64,000 nt of DNA from Euphorbia lathyris (Eukaryota; Streptophyta; Magnoliopsida; Malpighiales; Euphorbiaceae): the NCBI RefSeq assembly GCF_963576675.1, contig NC_088911.1:75731256-75795255 (forward strand), read 5' to 3'. Shown piece by piece: positions 46,514 to 58,479 of the stretch (its first letter is position 1; every line of letters starts with the position of its first letter). The position numbers and the translations under genes were made by a program. The notes beneath the pieces were generated by a model, which did no database searches, was not told where the DNA came from, and was given only the letters and a program-made list of their open reading frames with translations.

Positions 46514-47640
46514 TTAAGAACTAACATGATTTAAATCTTGATAAATTACAGTATTAAGCCAGCTAGGCAATGAATGAGAATAGAAACTATTAGCATTGGA
46601 AAGAGCCTTTCGTACTACTGGATGAGCGGCTCCATTCACTAATCGGGGTATAAAAGAGATAAAGAAATCTCTGTTACTGTGAAGGATTGACCTACAATCT
46701 GTGATTACTGTTCTGAAAACAGACATATCCGTCTGAAGTGACTTTAAACCATCTACCATGAGTTTCGCATCCAGTTCAAACACGACTTTGGACAGATTCA
46801 ACTCTGCTACCCATATGAGACTGTTACGAAGTGCCATTGCTTCAAAGAGTTTGGGCTCCGTGAGACCTGCAAACACCGCGACGTGCATCGCGACGAAAGC
46901 CCCAGAATCATTTCACAAGACTGCACCCATTCCGCCTGAATTGGCCGTAGTGAAAACTGCTCCGTCCACATTACAATTCATGTAATCTGCTCCTGGTTTC
47001 TGCCACTGCACCGGTGTTGCTACCCGTTGTTGTCTCCCTCCCGGTGGCCTCTGTCTGCAGTGCCTCCATTCCTCCCAGTTTTTTTAACGCTGCTGCCACT
47101 GCATCCGCCGACTGCATCATTGAGTTTTGCCACATCGCGTTGTTCCGTTGCTGCCATATTATATGCAGAATTATCGCCACATTCTCAAGCTCGAGTGTAC
47201 ATGCAATTAAACAGAGGTGAAATAACTAGTCTACAGCATCTTCGAACTCAGGTCCTGGGGGTGGGATTCCTACTGCCAGCCAATAATTTCTCGCAAATGC
47301 ACAACCCGAGAACAGGTGCCAACTGTATTCGACGTCGTTATTGCACAACACACACTTATACAGAACCGCCACATCGAGCTCACAGTGATGATCTCATCGG
47401 CAAACACCTGGATCCAAATTTCCATTGGAAGAATTTGGTTTTCAGGGATAGATTCAAATCCCATAAAACCCGTCAACCCTCCGATACATTACCAACATGC
47501 TCGAAATTTGATAACAATTTATACCTGAACTTTTCACTGTACACCCCATTTTTGTTAGGTACCATATTAGCATATCATCCACATTGCTCGAGGGTATAAA
47601 CAGATTACATACCCATGCTGCCTCCGATGCCTCCATTATC
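46514..47640 (-). pseudogene. LINE zf-RVT and RNase H domains, broken
   Basis: The zinc-binding zf-RVT region is readable in pieces near 47,640-47,260 (C..C, W..H.F..C..A..YW pattern). A linker (IIWQQRNNAMWQNS) follows at about 47,130-47,180. The RNase H domain runs to 46,514 with EAMALRNSLIWV (catalytic Glu), VFELDAKLMVDGL (Asp) and FIPRLVNGAAH. Frameshifts and stops separate the pieces. Confidence 0.75.
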
Positions 47641-48039
47641 GAGTAAACTAGGTCCCTATTCTACACTTTCTTGGCAGGAATCCATAAGTCAGCTACTACA
47701 GCATGCATTGGGCATATCTTCCGGAGTCGGTGAAACCCACGGGTCATCCCACACACGAATGGACTTGCCATCCCCAATTCTCCATCTAAGACCATGCTTA
47801 AGCACCTTTATCGATGCCTACACGCTTCGCCAAACAAAGCTGGGATTATTACCCAATTTGGATGAGAGGAAAGTTTTTGAAGGAAAATATTTAGCCTTGA
47901 AAATCCTACTAACTAGAGCATGCGGACTTGACACCATCTTTCAACCTTGCTTCCCTAGAACAGATAAATTGAACATATATAGATCCCTATAACCGAGGCC
48001 TCCATGTACCTTGGGGTGGCACAATTTAGCCCAATCAAA
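47641..48039 (-). pseudogene. LINE region between RT thumb and zf-RVT, decayed
   Basis: Minus-strand reading shows scattered LINE-like residues such as the GGLGYRDLY-type motif near 47,985-48,005 (here with stops). No intact frame; it connects the neighbouring LINE pieces. Confidence 0.6.
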
Positions 48040-48967
48040 CTATTGTATGTTTTGTTTTCCGTTTGCTTTCGTTCCCCACCAGAACGAGTTCATCATCTTC
48101 TGCAGGTCATCACAGATAGATTTTAGTAACAGGAATGTGCTCATGCAAAATGTTGGGAGAGCCTGAGCCACCGACTTGAGTAGTACATCCTTACCAGCTG
48201 CTAACAAAAACCGGAAACCCCAACTCCCAAATTTATTCCTCAACCTATCAATTAGGAAAATAAAGATGTTCCACTTTGACATGCAAATAAGTGATGGTAG
48301 CCTAAGATATCGCCCTGTGTCTAAGGGGAGGAAACTTGTAATAACTCACTGATCTCCACCCTTATCCAAGGTTTGACATCAGTACTGAAATAAATACTAG
48401 ATTTGCCCAAATATTTCTTGATCGAAAACCTCTTCATACCGCTGCAAAATACCAAGCACCATATGTGCCTCCTCTACTGACGCTCCAAAAAATAAGAAGT
48501 TATCATCTGGAAAAAATAGGTGAGTAACTAACGACGCCCCTCTACAAATTCGACAACCTTGAATCAAGTTATTGCTTTCCGCTTTATTAATGAGCCTGGA
48601 AAGGACTTCAGCACAAAGGATAAATAGATACGGAGATAACAGATCTCCATATCTTAGCACTCTCCCAGGGCAAATCGGACCTACGCAATTCCCATTTACA
48701 GCCACGGTATATGACACCATCGATACACACAACATGATCCAATTTACCCACTCCTCATGGAATCCCATCTTAACCATCACTGCCCTGAAAAACTTCCAAT
48801 CAACCCTATCATATGCCTTACTTATGTGAATTTTCAAAGCCACCTCCCCATGTTGGCCCATATTCTTTCTTTTCATGTAATGGATGGATTCAAAAGCGAT
48901 TTGGACACAGTCAATGATAAAACGACGCAGAATAAAAGCTGACTGACTCTCACTAATTATGGATGAC
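48040..48967 (-). pseudogene. LINE reverse transcriptase, C-terminal two thirds
   Basis: From 48,967 leftwards: SESQSAF, a KAYDRVDW block with the first catalytic Asp (preceding residues changed to HI), the LRYGDLLSPYLFILC block (normally LRQGDPLSPYLF), and FFPDDNFLF, in which the FADD catalytic motif has become FPDD. The second frame (48,040-48,282) carries the GWGFRFLLAAGKDVLLKSVAQ region. Altered catalytic context and frameshifts make it inactive. Confidence 0.85.
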
Positions 48968-48972
48968 AATAT

Positions 48973-50294
48973 TGTTGGTCCCTTATAACGTTACAAGTAT
49001 AGTTCCAAGGGGGGCTTAGGAACTATTTAAACTTTTTTTAATTTAGGGCAGACTTCTTTTCTTAAGAGAAAAGGTTTTAACAGCGGCGCTGAGTAAACAG
49101 CAAGATACTGGTGACTAGGTCAGTTTCTTAACTTGAGTCAGGATATAGCACTTAGAGTCTATTCATGAGCTCAGATGTTCGATGCGCACAACTCAGCTTG
49201 ACCTCTTTACTTGGTCAGTTTTTGGTTATTTAAGCAAGCAATATATATAAGGAGTTTAAGGTAAGAAATACGTTACTCAGCAGATTTATCCAGGTTCGGC
49301 TTCTAAGCCTACGTCCTGTCCCCGGAACACGTTCCGTTCTTTCGAATCCTCTACTGAGCTCTTTAAAGGTAGAGCCTCAAACCTTTTACAATCTTAGCAA
49401 CTGAGTATAACAAGAGTACCTTCCTCTATACCTCTACTCAATCCTAATCTCTCGCTGAGTACTATAACCGAGTACTCAGCCTCTCCTTTCTAATCTCTAG
49501 AAATGATAAGTGTTTGTCCTAAAAAATGATTGCTAAGACACCTTAGATGATTGAATAATCACTTTAGACTTTTACACAGAAGATATGAAATTTAGTGTAA
49601 GATTGCTTTGCTTTTTGCTTGCAGAACTTGCGTAGAAATTTGGTCAGCGTAATGGCTTGATCAAGTTCTCTGTTGAATGAAGCAACTGATGGCACTATTT
49701 ATAGAGACGTCTTGAGGCATCGGTCATTTCGAATTTCGAAATAACCGTTGGAGGGAAACGGCTTCCTATCGTTGTCATCCTGACTTGCTCAGAGCTCTCA
49801 GCCAATCAGATTTGAGTATCTTCTGTCCTCGGTCAGCTTTTGGTCAGCTCGGCAGAGTGTCTCTCCATTTATGGTAATGTCAACTAGACAGCATACTGTG
49901 TCGTCTGAACTTTACCCAAAGTGGAAACACTTTGTCTGGAAGTTTTCCTTAGCCAGCTGCTGTCTTGTACGCTTTGTCGAATCAACTCAGCAGCTTCGTT
50001 CCGAAGTTGTTCCCTGAAGGTCTTCTAGATCCTTCTTCCGCTGAGTTGCGTTTTGTCCATAACGACAACGTTTTGACATTCGCGGGTCGAGTTGTCTTGA
50101 ATTGTTTGACTTGGGCTTTGACTTCTTGTATTGGGCTTGGGCCTTTTAATCCTTATGTCTTATAAGCAATTTTTAACTCAACATTGAACAAACACATTAG
50201 TAGAATAAATCAAAGCATTTAAACTTAGTGTGTTTAGAATATTGTATTTAAACAATTTTGTCAAATCAAAATTATGTGGAAAGGTGTTTCAACA
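48973..50294 (-). repeat. 3' LTR of the Sirevirus element
   Basis: 1,322 bp. It lacks the 13-bp segment present near 57,286-57,298 in the other LTR. A TATA-type motif (CTATAAATAG on minus) lies near 49,695-49,704. Confidence 0.93.
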
Positions 50295-50309
50295 AACTCC
50301 CCCATTTTG
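50295..50309 (-). other. Polypurine tract of the Sirevirus
   Basis: The minus strand reads AAAATGGGGGAGTT directly before the 3' LTR. Confidence 0.8.
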
Positions 50310-50833
50310 ATGTTGGCAAAACTATTCAGCGAAGAACTCAGTATTGAGCTCCCCCATGATAGTTGACCTAATATTTTTAGCAAACTCCCCCGTAAGGGTT
50401 GAGCTACTGACTTAGTTTTACTCTAAACATTTAAAGGTTTAATCGAGTAAGTCTAAGGTCAGTTTTCAGATATAGGTCAGCTCATGGAACATATTCTATT
50501 TTACTCAGTGTTAAGCGGAAGGTTTTAACATTCAGAGGGCGCTGAGTAATTTGTTGTTCAATGAGTTTTATAAGACAATGTTACAAGTCAATGTCAAACA
50601 TGTTATCATCATTGGGTTCAATCAATAAATTTTATAAGCATTTAAACATAGCTGATTCAATTGAAGATACATCATGACATAATACACATCATCGTATAAA
50701 AATAATTCATAACTCAGGGTTTGAACAGAAGATGCAAGTATTGATATTTAATATAGGTAGTCAGCGTTTACAAACAAAAGTTCAAGACAGGCATAAAGAC
50801 TACATACTTAGCCTATACTGAGCTAGCCTATAT
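50310..50833 (-). other. 3' untranslated part of the Sirevirus
   Basis: About 520 bp between the env-like ORF and the polypurine tract. It contains repeated CTCCCCC/GGGGGAG words (near 50,299, 50,350 and 50,387), a known feature of Sirevirus ends. No gene. Confidence 0.65.
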
Positions 50834-53743
50834 CTATTTCTTTCTCTTCTGTTTGGACTGACTAGACTCATGCTGTGTTCTCGCTTGTTCTTTCTCCCCC
50901 GTTTTGTCAGCATCGGGAGGAGGAATCCTAAAGGCGTCGGTTAAGACGGCTCTGGTCAGTTCTGTGGACAGCGCTTTAAGTCTATCGGCGCTTTCATTGA
51001 CACCATCAAAGATAGCCACTCCATTATCTGAGACCTCGGAGGGTATATTAAGCTCAGCAGCGCTGATCATGCTGACTATGAAAGCTTGAGATTTACCTAG
51101 CCAAGTAAGTGCATCAGTTAGACCAGCAAGGACTTGATGGAATGTCTTAAGTAAGGAGGTGTCATAGTATTGACGCTGAATATTGCTATGACGTATATGG
51201 TTGAAGGTTTGTCTGGTGATAGACAACATTTCATTTTGCTTCATAGCGTCAGTATCCATCTCTTTCTTGTTCAGATTCAGCAATCGAACGGCCTCACCAA
51301 TTTGCTCCACTGAGCACTGAGAATAGGAGACCATTTGCTCGTTGGTTTTGATTTGCTCGGTGTGAAGCTGAGCAAAGAGCATTTTAACTTCATCAGAAGT
51401 AGCATAGCGTGTGTTCGCAGCTGACAAAGTCTGAACTTGTTCGTGAAGAGCGTTGAGATGTTGAACTGTTGTCAGCTGGATCTCAGCCAACTTTGCGATG
51501 GAATCCTGCTTAGCTTGCTGTGCTTGAAAGGTAATGATGATACTCAGCAAGTCCTTGAATCCCTTAACTTCGTTGAGAAGCTGAGTTACTTGGGAGAGCT
51601 GAGTAGTCTCAACAGTAGAGGACCCAGCAGCAGGAGGAGTAGTTTGTTGAAGGTCTTTGATCAATGTCTGCACTGAGTCGATGATTCGCTTACCAGACTC
51701 AGTGACATTTATGTAGCTTTGAGAGCCTTCATTAAGTTGTCCAGTGACATTAGTATGACCAGTTGGAAGAGGATTGAGTGGGATGACCTGGTCAGTGACT
51801 GGAGTTGTGTTTTCAATGTGCACTTGGTTAGATTGGGAAAGAGTTTGATCGGTAGAGATGTTGAGTGGAGAGGAAGTAATCCGGATGCTGTCGGTGCTAA
51901 CTGAGACAGGAATGTTCTGAGTCAGCACAATGCTTGGATTGATAGCATCGACGGGAATTGATTCCACTTGACTCATAGAATTTGCGGAAGCATTCAAGTC
52001 AGCATGTTCCTTTAGTGAAGAAACAGAGGCTTGCTTTTCTAGAGAAGCCGGTGGAGTAGAGGATGGTTGCTTTCTGAAAAATTTCAGCTTCAGTTTAGAA
52101 GGATCTTGGGTCGGCTTTTGAATGACAAAGTCAGGAACAGTTGGTGGTTGAACAGGAATGTCAATTACTGACTTCTGACTTGCCTTGACCAATCTTCTTC
52201 TGCGAGGAGGAGGAGTGTCAGCTTGGATAGACTCTCCTGAGTGAGATGGAGAAGTTTCTTCTTGATCAGCTTCTTGATCAGCATTAAGCTGGTAAGCTTG
52301 TTCTTGTACTTGATCAACATTGTGTTGGTCATGTTCTTGTTCTTCTCCAGTAGCCAACTCAGTATGGGCTTGCTCAGCTTCAATCTCACTAGCTGTCTCC
52401 TCGGAGTCAGAATCATCACTGTTTTCTTCTCCCTGTTCCTCATCTTCTTCATCCTCCCCATCCAATTCTTCCTCAACTTGTGCAATGAACTGATCATCCA
52501 GATGCACCTCATCTTCTTGATGCTCAGCTACAGTTCCTAGACACTGTGTGTAGTGAGAATCACCAGGCACAACAACGTCAGTAGGGATAGCATCAATGGG
52601 AGTAAGTGTAGAAGACTTCTGCTTCTTTTGAGGCTGCACATTAGCATCTGTTCTTTCCTCAATTTCAGGCTCATCTTGCCTGCTCCTTTTCTCAGCTGAC
52701 TTAGGTCTCTCCTGACCTAGTTCAACAACTGACTTAGGCTTCTTTGCCTTAGGCTCAGCCTTCTTTGAAGGAGTCTCAACAGCTTTTCTCTTACGGGCAG
52801 CTGGAGCCTTTGTCCTTCTTCTTTGCTTGGGAGCTGTTCCCTCAGCTTGTTGTTCACCAGCAGCAGCGGCTTTTGCTTTCTTTAGGGTCTGATTGAACTT
52901 CAAAGCCCTCAGTGAAGCAGCTGTGATCTCAGATCCTCTAGCTTTAACTTCATCAGTCAGGTCTATTTGATGATCAATGAGGATCCTGGTGATGAGCGAG
53001 CCCAGCCTGAGAGTTCCAGTGCTCCGTAGGAACCCAGCAATTAGAAATACTGGCATGTTGATCGGTTTGTATGTCAGCATATGCCATATGAAGCATTGCT
53101 CAAAGTTCGTTGCTGAGGTGGTGCAGTTGATCTTGGGATAAATGAAGTAGGTCAGCAGATAGTGAGCCATCTTCTGGTGCTGACCCATAGAGGAACTGGA
53201 GACTTCTCCTGAGTGGCCTTCAGGTTTACAGAAGGTGACTTCGTACCCAGTACCGTCATGATCTCCAGATCTCCTCATCTTTGCTCCTTCATTTTTCAAC
53301 TTCAGCAAATTCGCCAAATAGGTGGGATTGATGAAAATCGTTTTCCCCCTTACTACTGTTGCCAGATAGTCCTAGTTATCATCAGCGACTTGGAGGTTCT
53401 TGTAGAATTCCCTTACTAGGTCAGGATAGGTGTGATCCCTAATGGAGAACAGTTCTGTCCACCCATTCTTCGATATCCATTCGCAGAAGGGTTGCTCGGA
53501 TGTCACGAAGTTCTCAGAAACCCATCGTGAGAAGTCCACTTTCCATTCGCTAATGTTATCAAAAACCTTGGTATAGGTTCTGATTTTGGTCGGTTTTCCT
53601 TTGGAGGAGGTAGCTTGCCCAGTTTTTCCTTTACTCGGCGTAATGACCTTGGTAGTTTCAGGCACAGAAGTTTGCCTGGAGGGTTCATCGGAGCTGGTCT
53701 TAGGGTGACCGGCACCGGAGATGTTGACGGAAACTTGAGTCAT
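50834..53743 (-). CDS. Long ORF in the Sirevirus envelope-like position
   Basis: Read from 53,743 to 50,834 it is one frame of about 969 codons, broken by a single in-frame TAG at 53,369-53,371 (after QVADDN). Start: ATG at 53,741-53,743 (MTQVSVNISGAG). Residues about 40-330 include WVSENFVTSEQPF, YPDLVREFYKNL and a conserved VVRGKTIFINPTYLANLL block. This resembles the putative plant transposon protein domain found in env-like ORFs of Sireviruses and in other plant TEs. Then come Lys/Ala-rich basic runs (KAKAAAAGE, RKRKAVETPSKK), a strongly acidic tract (DGEDEEDEEQGEENSDDSD), Ser/Thr/Gln-rich linkers, helical repeats towards the C-terminus, and a basic tail ending KQKRKK. No signal peptide or clear membrane anchor is visible, so an envelope role is unsupported. 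Confidence 0.75.
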
Positions 53744-54273
53744 AGTTTCAGAACAAGTTTGGGAAGCTTTGAGAGTTTTTAGAGAGAAAGCTTTGCCTTA
53801 GAATTCGGTAGGTGTAAAGAAAATAAAGAATGGGGATTTACCCATTATTTATAGTGGTGAAGAGTGGATCTTATCGAATCCATGTGTCAGTTTTGCCTTG
53901 GGATTGTCAACCGACAAAGATCCTGGCTTTTATGACACATTCGGCGCATACGTCATCCTAGGTGGCTATACGCATGCTTTTGCATTTAATGCAACGGATC
54001 TAACACTCAGCGTTTAGAATACTAAGCGTTTTGGATTCTGAGTGGTCAGTAGCATATGAAAGGATGATTTCTCAGTTTAAGATTACTACTCGGTGTGCAT
54101 ATTGACTCAGTATTGATGTGTATTTTGTGTTAAGTACTCAGCATAACAATCACTCAGCATGCATTTGCATAAATCATTCAGCATAGTAATTCACTCAGCA
54201 TAAATTTACATTTTAGAACAGGAATTTACTGAAGAGGATTAAACATACCAATGGCTTCTCTCAGTATGCTGAA
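53744..54273 (-). other. Spacer between RNase H and env-like ORF
   Basis: About 500 bp without a reading frame. The pol frame continues a few codons beyond a TAG at 54,271-54,273 (FSILREAIGM) to about 54,240. The rest is a Sirevirus intergenic spacer with TCAGCAT/CTCAGC words. Confidence 0.6.
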
Positions 54274-55110
54274 CTATTCACGAGCCAGTGGCTTTGTGAA
54301 GATATCCGCAAGCTGCTCATCCGTTGGGACGTAGGTCAGCTTGATCTCACCTTTGAGTACATGGTCTCTAATGAAGTGATGCCTTATGTTGACATGCTTC
54401 ATTCTGCTGTGTTGAATTGGGTTCTTTGATAGATCAATTGCACTTTTGTTGTCGCATTTGACCTCAATTGTCTTTGTTTGAACACCATAGTCTTCAAGCT
54501 GTTGCTTAATCCATAGGACTTGAGCAACACAATGACCAGCAGCAATGTACTCAGCTTCAGTGGTAGACAAGGCTACTGACGCCTGTTTCTTGCTGAACCA
54601 AGATACAAGACAGCTTCCTAAGAAATGACATCCTCCAAAGGTGCTTTTCCGTTCTAGCTTGTCTTGACCATAGTCAGCGTCAGTGTATCCAACGAGTGTA
54701 AAGCCATATGTGTTGGGATACCATAAACCTGCGTTCACTGAGCTTTGCAAGTATCTAAGGATTCTTTTTACAGCTATGTAATGAGATTCCTTAGGGTTAG
54801 ATTGATATCTAGCACAGTAGCATACTGAGAACTGAATGTCCGGTCTACTGGCTGTTAAGTAAAGTAGAGAGCCTATCATACCTCGATACAATTTGCTATC
54901 TACTGACTTACCATTCTCGTCAGCGCAGAGGACAGTGTCAGTGCCCATAGGAGTGGATATTGGCTTGCAATTTTCCAAGTCATATTTCTTTAATATCTCC
55001 TTGGCATATTTAGCTTGATTGATGAAGATGCCATTCTTTCCTTGTTTTATTTGAAGTCCAAGGAAGAAGTTGAGTTCTCTCATCATCGACATTTCAAACT
55101 CAGTCTGCAT
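54274..55110 (-). CDS. Sirevirus pol: RT thumb and RNase H
   Basis: 278 codons continuing the RT: MMRELNFFLGLQIKQ, SKLYRGMIGSLLYLTASRPDI (copia RT end) and the connection LRYLQSS. RNase H follows, with YTDADYGQDK (first catalytic Asp), ALSTTEAEYIAA (Glu), VKCDNKSAIDLSKN (Asp) and the end DEQLADIFTKPLARE. The frame stops at a TAG where the family usually continues for about 10 more residues. A TAA at its 5' end separates it from the upstream RT frame. Domain residues are otherwise intact. Confidence 0.9.
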   Translation of the reverse strand: MQTEFEMSMMRELNFFLGLQIKQGKNGIFINQAKYAKEILKKYDLENCKPISTPMGTDTVLCADENGKSVDSKLYRGMIGSLLYLTASRPDIQFSVCYCARYQSNPKESHYIAVKRILRYLQSSVNAGLWYPNTYGFTLVGYTDADYGQDKLERKSTFGGCHFLGSCLVSWFSKKQASVALSTTEAEYIAAGHCVAQVLWIKQQLEDYGVQTKTIEVKCDNKSAIDLSKNPIQHSRMKHVNIRHHFIRDHVLKGEIKLTYVPTDEQLADIFTKPLARE

Positions 55111-56104
55111 TTATTTGCTAAATTCCTTGCACATTGATTCGTTAGTTGCACTAAATATTATATCATCAACATAAATTTGAGCCATCAGGGTATCTTTACC
55201 CTTTCTCTTAATGAATAAGGTTGTATCAACTTTGCCCCTGACATAGTTTCTAGTCAGCAGGAAACTGGTCAGCCTCTCATACCAAGCACGTGGTGCTTGC
55301 TTGAGGCCGTACAGAGCCTTTTTGAGTTTATAAACGTGGTTTGGGAATTTTGGATCCTCAAACCCTGGAGGTTGATTAACATAAACTTCCTCATTTATAA
55401 CTCCATTAAGAAATGCACTCTTAAGATCCATTTGGAATAATTTAAAGTTCATGCAAGATGCATATGCACATAAGATCCTAATAGCTTCTAGCCTTGCCAC
55501 TGGGGCAAAGGTCTCGCCGTAGTCAATACCTTCTTGCTGACTATAGCCCTGAGCTACAAGCCTTGCTTTGTTCCTGACTATGTTTCCTTGCTCATCCAGC
55601 TTGTTGCGGAGGACCCATCTTGTTCTAATGGTCTTCTGACTCCTTGGATGTGGCACTAGCTCCCATACATCGTTTCTTCTGAATTGGTCAAGTTCCTCTT
55701 GCATTGCGCTCATCCAGAATTCATCTTCCTCAGCATCAGCGAAGTTCTTAGGTTCCTGAACTGAGACGAAGGCTACATTGCTGAGGTACCTCCTGAGTTG
55801 ATTCCTCGTCATCAGGGTATTCCCAGCAGAATCAAGGATTGCACTCTCTGAGTGCCCTCTTGGAATCCTTATCTCTTTAGGTAGATTTATGTCTTGTGAT
55901 ATCTGTGTTTCAACAATCTCTGCAGAAGTAGACTGGTCAGTGAAAACAATCTTAGGTTCACTCTTACTCTTGGTCAGCCTTTTAGTAAATGACTCAGCAG
56001 CTGGTTCTTGGTCAGCGGTTACTGAGTGTGGATCATCCTCGGTCAGTGGCTGGTATCTACCTGCAGGGTTAGTCTCGTCGAACTCAACATGTACTGACTC
56101 TTCT
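55111..56104 (-). CDS. Sirevirus pol: linker and RT fingers/palm
   Basis: The open frame reaches back to about 56,104. The linker that normally follows integrase (ESVHVEFDE) comes first, then the RT domain: [89 protein letters not shown]. The catalytic IYVDDIIF motif (YVDD) is near the C-terminus. It ends MCKEFSK, then a TAA. The methionine at 55,812 is internal to the original polyprotein. Upstream, the frame begins at the deletion junction near 56,120. Confidence 0.9.
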
Positions 56105-56122
56105 AAAGTTTGAGTTCGTCGG

Positions 56123-57082
56123 TCAGCTTGACCTTATATGGCTAGTTTGATGACATTCAAAGCATGTAATGGGCTTTGAGTTGTCTTTCTTGTATTTGCT
56201 GTCGCTGGACTCGGCTTTATACTTATCAAACTTTCTGTAAGGCTTCTTAGAATATTTGTCATTTTTCCTGAATAGCCTTTTCATCTTTCTTGTGAATATA
56301 GCCATCTCTTCATCATCTGTTGAGCTCCCATCAGTGGAGTCAGCTTTCATGACAAGAGATTTCTGCTTCTTGTCTTCAGACTTTTCCTTCACCTCGAAGT
56401 TTTTCATCGATATCTCATGGGTCAGCAACGAGCCGATGAGTTCGTCATATTTGTAGGTGGTTAAGTCCTGAGCTTCCTCAACAGCGGTCTTCTTTGCTTG
56501 CCAGTCTTTAGGAAGACTCCTGAGTATCTTTTTGACTTGTTCTTCCTCAGTGAAGATCTTCCCAAGTCTCTTGAGCTCATTTATGATGTTGGTAAACCTT
56601 GCATTCATGTCAGATATGCCCTCATCATTGTTCATCTTGAATAGCTCGTACAGTCTCATCTGCTGGTTCACATTGGACTCCTTTACTTTATTGGTTCCTT
56701 CGTAGGTGACCTCCAGCTTCTTCCAGATCTCTTGCGCCGACTCACAACCTGAAATTTTATTATATTCTGCAGCATCGAGCGCACAGTGAAGCATATTAAT
56801 AGCTGAAGCATGATTTTGAAGCTTCTTGAGATCATCCTCTGTCCATTTGGCCTCAGCTTTAACAACTGTTTGGCCAGCCACAACTTCGACAGGTACAAAT
56901 GGGCCTTGGACTATGGATAGCCAGGCACTCATGTTTGTAGCCTGAATGAAAATTTTCATCCTATTCTTCCAGAAGGTATAGTTAGACCCGAAGAATAGGG
57001 GAGGCTGAGTAATGGACAGCCCCTCAGGTAAGATCTGAGTTGTTTGGTTTCCTAGGAGAAACCGAGTGCTATTTTCGCCCAT
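56123..57082 (-). CDS. Sirevirus gag, lacking its last zinc-knuckle Cys
   Basis: 319 codons starting [13 protein letters not shown] about 45 bp inside the primer site. It has the copia gag (UBN2-type) core: [71 protein letters not shown] and [20 protein letters not shown] Lys/Glu/Ser-rich segment leads to the zinc knuckle [13 protein letters not shown], where a TGA stop replaces the fourth ligand. That point is the junction of the deletion that removed protease and integrase. Capsid assembly might be retained; RNA binding by the knuckle probably not. Confidence 0.9.
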   Translation of the reverse strand: MGENSTRFLLGNQTTQILPEGLSITQPPLFFGSNYTFWKNRMKIFIQATNMSAWLSIVQGPFVPVEVVAGQTVVKAEAKWTEDDLKKLQNHASAINMLHCALDAAEYNKISGCESAQEIWKKLEVTYEGTNKVKESNVNQQMRLYELFKMNNDEGISDMNARFTNIINELKRLGKIFTEEEQVKKILRSLPKDWQAKKTAVEEAQDLTTYKYDELIGSLLTHEISMKNFEVKEKSEDKKQKSLVMKADSTDGSSTDDEEMAIFTRKMKRLFRKNDKYSKKPYRKFDKYKAESSDSKYKKDNSKPITCFECHQTSHIRSS

Positions 57083-57127
57083 AGTGGGGATCAGCTCAAG
57101 GTGGTTAAACCTTTTACAGTGAGCTTT

Positions 57128-57142
57128 TAAGCTCTGATACCA
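57128..57142 (-). other. Primer-binding site of the Sirevirus
   Basis: The minus strand reads TGGTATCAGAGCTTA, two bases inside the 5' LTR. Initiator tRNA-Met type. Confidence 0.9.
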
Positions 57143-57144
57143 CT

Positions 57145-58479
57145 TGTTGGTCCCTTATAACGTTACAAGTATAGTTCCAAGGGGGGGTTAGGAACTATTT
57201 AAACTTTTTTTAATTTAGGGCAGACTTCTTTTCTTAAGAGAAAAGGTTTTAACAGCGGCGCTGGGTAAACAGCAAGATACTGGCTTAGTCAACTGGTGAC
57301 TAGGTCAGTTTCTTAACTTGAGTCAGGATATAGCACTTAGAGTCTATTCCTGAGCTCAGATGTTCGATGCGCACAACTCAGCTTGACCTCTTTACTTGGT
57401 CAATTTTTGGTTATTTAAGCAAGCAATATATATAAGGAGTTTAAGGTAAGAAATACGTTACTCAGCAGATTTATCCAGGTTCGGCTTCTAAGCCTACGTC
57501 CTGTCCCCGGAACACGTTCCGAGCTTTCGAATCCTCTACTGAGCTCTTTAAAGGTAGAGCCTCAAACCTTTTACAATCTTAGCAACTGAGTATAACAAGA
57601 GTACCTTCCTCTATACCTCTACTCAATCCTAATCTCTCGCTGAGTACTATAACCGAGTACTCAGCCTCTCCTTTCTAATCTCTAGAAATGATAAGTGTTT
57701 GTCCTAAATAATGATTGCTAAGACACCTTAGATGATTGAATAATCACTCTAGACTTTTACACAGAAGATATGAAATTTAGTGTAAGATTGCTTTGCTTTT
57801 TGCTTGCAGAACTTGCGTAGAAATTTGGTCAGCGTAATGGCTTGATCAAGTTCTCTGTTGAATGAAGCAACTGATGGCACTATTTATAGAGATGTCTTGA
57901 GGCATCGGTCATTTCGAATTTCGAAATAACCGTTGGAGGGAAACGGCTTCCTGTCGTTGTCATCCTGACTTGCTCAGAGCTCTCGGTCAATCAGATTTGA
58001 GTATCTTCTGTCCTCGGTCAGCTTTTGGTCAGCTCGGCAGAGTGTCTCTCCATTTATGGTAATGTCAACTAGACAGCATATTGTGTCGTCTGAACTTTAC
58101 CCAAAGTGGAAACACTTTGTCTGGAAGTTTTCCTTAGCCAGCTGCTGTCTTGTACGCTTTGTCGAATCAACTCAGCAGCTTCGTTCCGAAGTTGTTCCCT
58201 GAAGGTCTTCTAGATCCTTCTTCTGCTGAGTTGCGTTTTGTCTATAACGACAACGTTTTAACATTCGCGGGCTGAGTTGTCTTGAATTGTTTGACTTGGG
58301 CTTTGACTTCTTATATTGGGCTTGGGCCTTTTAATCCTTATGTCTTATAAGCAATTTTTAACTCAACATTGAACAAACACATTAGTAGAATAAATCAAAG
58401 CATTTAAACTTAGTGTGTTTAGAATATTGTATTTAAACAATTTTGTCAAATCAAAATTATGTGGATAGGTGTTTCAACA
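57145..58479 (-). repeat. 5' LTR of the Sirevirus element
   Basis: 1,335 bp, TG...CA ends. A TATA-type motif (CTATAAATAG on minus) near 57,881-57,890 would direct transcription leftwards. It has the 13-bp segment CTTAGTCAACTGG missing in the other copy. Confidence 0.93.

Larger units (their letters stand above)
48973..58479 (-). mobile_element. Sirevirus-type Ty1/copia element, internally deleted
   Basis: LTRs at both ends (1,322 and 1,335 bp; TGTTGGTCCC...TTTCAACA) bracket, on the minus strand, primer site, gag, RT, RNase H, a long ORF in the envelope-like position, and polypurine tract. The target duplication is AATAT (48,968-48,972) versus AGTAT (58,480-58,484), one mismatch. Gag is joined almost directly to the linker before RT near 56,120, so protease and integrase (normally about 2-2.5 kb) are missing. 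Stops lie in the RT/RNase H and env-like frames. The LTRs differ by roughly twenty substitutions plus one 13-bp indel by eye, so it is older than the Tekay element. Confidence 0.9.

Noticed and set aside
47027..47599. Plus-strand frame of 190 codons
   Set aside because: Lies antisense to the LINE zf-RVT/RNase H region and has no domain of its own.
52165..52540. Overlapping frames of about 100-115 codons on both strands within the env-like ORF
   Set aside because: Shadows of the acidic tract of the 50,834-53,743 frame.
53369..53371. Programmed stop-codon readthrough in the env-like ORF
   Set aside because: The bases after TAG (GACTAT) do not match the CARYYA readthrough context; a point mutation is simpler.
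50834..53743. Calling this ORF a true viral envelope gene
   Set aside because: Position fits the Sirevirus env-like gene, but no signal peptide, membrane anchor or glycoprotein features are visible.
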